Of a stretch of DNA of 9,033 nucleotides, positions 5,920-9,033 are shown in pieces (position 1 is the stretch's first letter; every line of letters starts with the position of its first letter). Position numbers and translations under genes: made by a program. Under the pieces are notes generated by a model. The model had not been told where the DNA came from. It ran no database searches and saw only the letters and a program-made list of their open reading frames with translations. Source of the DNA: an uncultured Eubacteriales bacterium (lineage in GTDB: Bacteria > Bacillota > Clostridia > Oscillospirales > Acutalibacteraceae); contig CAJTXF010000080.1 in NCBI GenBank assembly GCA_910580045.1, positions 1-9,033 on the forward strand, in the 5' to 3' direction.

Positions 5920-6276
5920 ATGACATTGCAGGAGTGCTATACACAGTTGGAGGGGGACTATCAGGACGTTACCTCCCGTCTGCCCAGCGAGAAGTTTATC
6001 CAGAAGTTTGTGCTCAAGTTTCTGGACGACAAGACCATCGGCCTGCTCAAGGATTCTTGGGCGGCAGAGGATTATGGCGAGGCTTTCCGCGCGGCCCATA
6101 CCATAAAGGGTATGTGCCAGAACCTGAGCTTTACCCGGCTGGGCAGCTCCAGCAGCCAGCTGACAGAGGCCTTGCGGGGCGGCGTGACCCCAGAGGCCCA
6201 GGAGCTCTATCCCCAGGTGCTGGAAGATTATGAGAAGACCGCCGCTGCCATAAGCGCCTATAAAGAAGGGCTGTGA
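5920..6276 (+). CDS. Free-standing HPt (histidine phosphotransfer) protein
   Basis: This 118-residue all-helical protein carries the HPt signature AAHTIKGMCQNLSFTRLG, with the phosphorylatable His60 followed by Lys63-Gly64. It is expected to carry phosphoryl groups between receiver domains in the cytoplasm, with no catalytic activity of its own. Length and layout fit a single HPt domain with short flanks. AGGAGG (5908-5913) lies 6 bases before the ATG. The gene lies between the receiver-cyclase gene and a hybrid kinase that lacks an HPt domain, and ends 7 bases before the kinase ATG. It is therefore the obvious missing link of a relay. It has no visible N-terminal extra domain and no membrane segment. 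Confidence 0.9.
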   Translation: MTLQECYTQLEGDYQDVTSRLPSEKFIQKFVLKFLDDKTIGLLKDSWAAEDYGEAFRAAHTIKGMCQNLSFTRLGSSSSQLTEALRGGVTPEAQELYPQVLEDYEKTAAAISAYKEGL

Positions 6277-6280
6277 GGAG
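6276..6280 (+). promoter_or_regulatory. Kinase ribosome binding site overlapping the HPt stop codon
   Basis: AGGAG begins on the last base of the HPt TGA stop and ends 3 bases before the kinase ATG. The spacing is short, and the overlap with the stop suggests translational coupling of the two genes. Confidence 0.65.
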
Positions 6281-6283
6281 AAG

Positions 6284-8953
6284 ATGAAGGGGTACCAAGT
6301 AAAAAAAGAGCGTGGGCCAAGCCTCTTTTTGGTGGGCAGCTTTATTGCCCTGACCATTATCACGCTGCTGATGTTCTTCCTGCTCAGCCGCTATATCAGC
6401 GGCGAGAGCAACACTGCCCTGGCAAAGATTGGCGAGGAGTACATGGAGAGCCTTTCTGACCAGATTTCCAAGCACTTTCAGACCACCATTGATTTGCGGC
6501 TGAACCAGGTGGAGGCAATGGTGCAGGACATTGGCTCTACCGTGGACCAGGGGCAGTTTGATTTGTACCAGATGAAGGAAAAGCTGCGGGACAGCAGCAA
6601 GGCCCGGGGTTTTGAGCAGCTTGCCCTTCTCTCTGAGAGCGGGGAATTTGAGATGCTTCACGGGGAGGGTGTGCACATCACTGACCCGCCCCCTTATCTG
6701 GAATCCCTGCGCGGCCACAAAAGCAAGGTGGCTGTGGGCACGGACGATTTGGGCAACGCCATAATCCTTATGGGCGTGCCCTTCCAGTGCCCCATGAAGA
6801 ACGGGGAGACCAGCCTGGCGCTGGTGGGCTCCGTGCACACGGACTACATCACCGAGACCCTCTCTTTGGAGGTGGACAACTCGATGGTGTATTCGTTCAT
6901 TATCCGCAAAGATGGCTCCTTTGTCATCCGCACCAGCGATGCCTACCGGGAGAGCTATTTTGACAGGGTCCGCAACCTGTATGACGATGTGGGCGGCAGG
7001 ACGCCGGAAGAGTATATCCAGGAGCTCTCTGCCGCCATGGAGGCGGGGGAGACTTTTTCCAGCGAATTTGTGATGCAGGGGGAGCGGCAGCGGCTGTTCT
7101 GCAACAAGCTGGCCTATTCAGAGTGGTACCTGCTCACCGTGCTGCCCTATGGCACCATCAACCAGAGCATTGATACCCTGGGATACCGGCTGATGGTGGC
7201 GGACTTTTTGTGCTGCGGCATTTTGCTCGGCATCCTGATTATTATCTTTGTCCGATACTACCGGATGAGCCAAGAGCAGCTGAAGGCCGTGATGGTGGCC
7301 CAGGAGGCCGCGGAGGAGGCCCTGGCCCTGGCGGTGGACGCCAGGCGGGAGGCGGAGAAGGCCCAGCGCCGGGCTGAGAGAGCCACCCAGGCCAAAAGCG
7401 AGTTCCTCTCCAACATGAGCCATGACATCCGCACCCCCATGAACGCCATTGTGGGCATGACGGCCATTGCCACGGCCAATATGGACAACCAGCAGCAGGT
7501 GCAGAACTGCCTGCGGAAAATCTCAACCTCCAGCCGCCATTTGCTGGGGCTGATAAACGACGTGCTGGACATGTCCAAAATTGAGAGCGGCAAAATGAGC
7601 CTGACCTATGACCGGGTCTCCCTGCGGGAGCTGATGGAGAGCATTGTCAGCATTGTGCAGCCCCAAATCAAGGCAAAGCATCAGGAATTTGGGGTGTCCA
7701 TTCTGGACATCACCTCAGAAAACGTGCTGACAGACAGCGTGCGGCTGAACCAGGTGCTGCTGAACCTGCTCTCCAACGCGGTAAAGTTCACCCCGGAAAA
7801 GGGACATATCCAGGTGACCATGAAGCAGGAGCCTTCTGCCAAGGGAGAAAATTATGTACGGGTGATGCTGTGGGTAAAGGACAACGGCATCGGCATGGCC
7901 CCGGAGTTTATGGAGCACCTGTTTGATTCCTTTGCCCGGGAGGACAACGCCAGGGTCCACAAAACCGAGGGCACGGGCCTGGGCATGGCCATCACCAAAT
8001 ATATTGTGGACACCATGGGCGGCGAGATTCATGTGAACTCTGCCCAGGGAGAGGGAACCGAGTTCTTTTTGGCCCTGGACATGGAAAAGGCCGAGGCCAC
8101 AGAGGCGGATATGGTTCTTCCCAGCTGGAATATGCTGGTGGTGGACGATGACAGGACCCTCTGCGAGAGCACGGTCTCTGCCCTGCGCTCTATTGGTCTG
8201 AACGCGGAGTGGACCCTCTCCGGCGAGGAGGCAATCCGCAAGGTGGAGCAGCACCACAAGAACCAGGACGACTATCAAATCATCCTGCTGGACTGGAAGC
8301 TTCCGGGCATGGACGGCCTTGCCACTGCCCACGCCCTGCGGGAGCGTATGGGGGAGAATATCCCCATACTGCTTATCTCCGCCTATGATTGGAGCGAAAT
8401 TGAGGAGGAGGCCAGGGCAGCGGGCGTCAGCGGGTTTATTGCCAAGCCCCTGTTCAAGTCCACCCTGTTCTACGGCCTGCGCCAGTATGTGCAGGGGGGA
8501 GAAAATGCCCCTGAGGCGGAGGAGGCCCAGACAGAGACAGAGGGATCCAGCCTGGAGGGCGTCCGGGTGCTGGTGGCTGAAGACAATGAGCTGAACTGGG
8601 AGATTGCCAGTGAGCTGCTCTCTGAGTACGGCCTGATATTGGATTGGGCGGAGAACGGCCAGCTCTGTGTGGAGATGCTGGAGCGCTCTGAGCCCGGCTA
8701 TTACAAGGCAGTGCTGATGGACATCCGCATGCCTGTGATGACCGGCCTGGAAGCGACCAGGGCCATCCGCCAGCTCAGTCACCCAGACCATGGCCTGCCC
8801 ATTGTGGCCATGACAGCGGATGCCTTTTCCGAGGATGTGCAGAAGTGCCTGGACGCAGGGATGAATGCCCATGTAGCCAAGCCCATTGATGTGCGGGAAG
8901 TGCTGCGCCTGCTGGAAAAGTTCATTGCCGAGCAGGAGGCGCAGGAGCGCTAG
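6284..8953 (+). CDS. Membrane hybrid sensor histidine kinase with two receiver domains
   Basis: This 889-residue kinase has a basic N-terminus and a first membrane helix (about 14-36). An extracytoplasmic sensor of Cache-like character follows (about 37-300, ending in WYLLTVLPYGTIN), then a second helix (about 302-324) and a charged Ala/Glu-rich coiled coil (about 328-372). The HisKA domain carries His380 (SNMSHDIRTPMNAIVGMT). The ATPase domain shows N-box Asn498, DNGIGM (533-538) and GTGLGM (563-568). Receiver 1 has Asp621/Asp622, phospho-acceptor Asp670, Ser699 and Lys721. Receiver 2 has Glu766/Asp767, Asp813, Thr844 and Lys866. All key residues are present, so autophosphorylation and both receivers should work. 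There is no HPt domain; the gene 7 bases upstream encodes one. The likely output is the receiver-HD-GYP-GGDEF protein at the head of the cluster. The ligand of the sensor is unknown. Confidence in the class is high; the wiring is inferred. Confidence 0.93.
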   Translation: MKGYQVKKERGPSLFLVGSFIALTIITLLMFFLLSRYISGESNTALAKIGEEYMESLSDQISKHFQTTIDLRLNQVEAMVQDIGSTVDQGQFDLYQMKEKLRDSSKARGFEQLALLSESGEFEMLHGEGVHITDPPPYLESLRGHKSKVAVGTDDLGNAIILMGVPFQCPMKNGETSLALVGSVHTDYITETLSLEVDNSMVYSFIIRKDGSFVIRTSDAYRESYFDRVRNLYDDVGGRTPEEYIQELSAAMEAGETFSSEFVMQGERQRLFCNKLAYSEWYLLTVLPYGTINQSIDTLGYRLMVADFLCCGILLGILIIIFVRYYRMSQEQLKAVMVAQEAAEEALALAVDARREAEKAQRRAERATQAKSEFLSNMSHDIRTPMNAIVGMTAIATANMDNQQQVQNCLRKISTSSRHLLGLINDVLDMSKIESGKMSLTYDRVSLRELMESIVSIVQPQIKAKHQEFGVSILDITSENVLTDSVRLNQVLLNLLSNAVKFTPEKGHIQVTMKQEPSAKGENYVRVMLWVKDNGIGMAPEFMEHLFDSFAREDNARVHKTEGTGLGMAITKYIVDTMGGEIHVNSAQGEGTEFFLALDMEKAEATEADMVLPSWNMLVVDDDRTLCESTVSALRSIGLNAEWTLSGEEAIRKVEQHHKNQDDYQIILLDWKLPGMDGLATAHALRERMGENIPILLISAYDWSEIEEEARAAGVSGFIAKPLFKSTLFYGLRQYVQGGENAPEAEEAQTETEGSSLEGVRVLVAEDNELNWEIASELLSEYGLILDWAENGQLCVEMLERSEPGYYKAVLMDIRMPVMTGLEATRAIRQLSHPDHGLPIVAMTADAFSEDVQKCLDAGMNAHVAKPIDVREVLRLLEKFIAEQEAQER

Positions 8954-8961
8954 AGCCGGTT

Positions 8962-9006
8962 GGGAGACCGACAGGATGCGGGAGTGTCCGTTCCGAGGAG
9001 TTTTTC
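8962..9006 (+). repeat. Post-stop inverted repeat (copy 2, diverged)
   Basis: GGGAGAC (8962-8968) can pair with GTTTTTC (9000-9006), using several G-U pairs. Inside it GGATGC (8974-8979) pairs with GTGTCC (8984-8989) around a GGGA loop of the GNRA type. The arrangement mirrors the element at 3406-3457, also a few bases after a CGC-TAG gene end. The homology of the two copies is an inference. Confidence 0.4.
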
Positions 9007-9010
9007 GTGT

Positions 9011-9033
9011 TCCCCCGCCCGCAGGGCGGGGGA
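9011..9033 (+). terminator. Terminator stem after the kinase gene (cut by window edge)
   Basis: TCCCCCGCCC (9011-9020) and GGGCGGGGGA (9024-9033) form a perfect 10-bp stem around a GCA loop, 57 bases after the kinase stop codon. The U-tract would lie just beyond the window. It fits the end of the signalling cluster's transcript. Confidence 0.7.

Noticed and set aside
1..9033. CRISPR arrays, tRNA or rRNA genes, insertion sequences, attachment sites
   Set aside because: No regularly spaced direct repeats, cloverleaf, rRNA-like segments, transposase frames or flanking target duplications were seen on either strand.

Overview
The window is GC-rich DNA with strong AGGAGG-type ribosome binding sites, sigma-A-like promoters and one TTG start. 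Its mix of a BTAD-type regulator, a xylose-isomerase-like sugar enzyme and a multidomain c-di-GMP protein fits a high-GC clostridial Firmicute, probably an Oscillospiraceae/Ruminococcaceae gut bacterium. This assignment is inferred from style and content only; no marker gene is present.

Left third (1-2443), minus strand: an alpha/beta hydrolase of the carbohydrate-esterase type (80-1057) lies downstream of a transcriptional regulator (1223-2422). The regulator has a winged-helix DNA-binding domain, a BTAD helical-repeat domain and a C-terminal domain that aligns with GGDEF but has lost the catalytic signature. Each gene has its own promoter (1085-1114 and 2500-2528). GC-rich inverted repeats separate them.

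Middle (2500-3696): a divergent intergenic region leads into a sugar phosphate isomerase/epimerase (2631-3398, plus strand). About 300 bases without a gene follow. They hold several nested inverted repeats and then a clear promoter (3623-3651).

Right two thirds (3697-8953), plus strand: an apparent signalling cluster. The first protein combines receiver, HD-GYP, PAS-like and GGDEF domains, so a c-di-GMP synthase and phosphodiesterase share one chain (TTG start). Next come a free-standing HPt protein and, 7 bases later, a membrane hybrid histidine kinase with a Cache-like sensor and two receivers. The kinase lacks an HPt domain and the middle gene supplies one. The simplest model is a phosphorelay from kinase to its receivers, to HPt, to the receiver of the c-di-GMP enzyme, coupling an extracellular signal to nucleotide turnover. 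A perfect 10-bp terminator stem ends the window.

The most notable points are the single-chain synthase/hydrolase with intact catalytic motifs, an Asp-to-Asn change at its base-recognition position (N572), the degenerate GGDEF domain in the neighbouring regulator, and two similar structured elements directly after the stop codons at 3398 and 8953.
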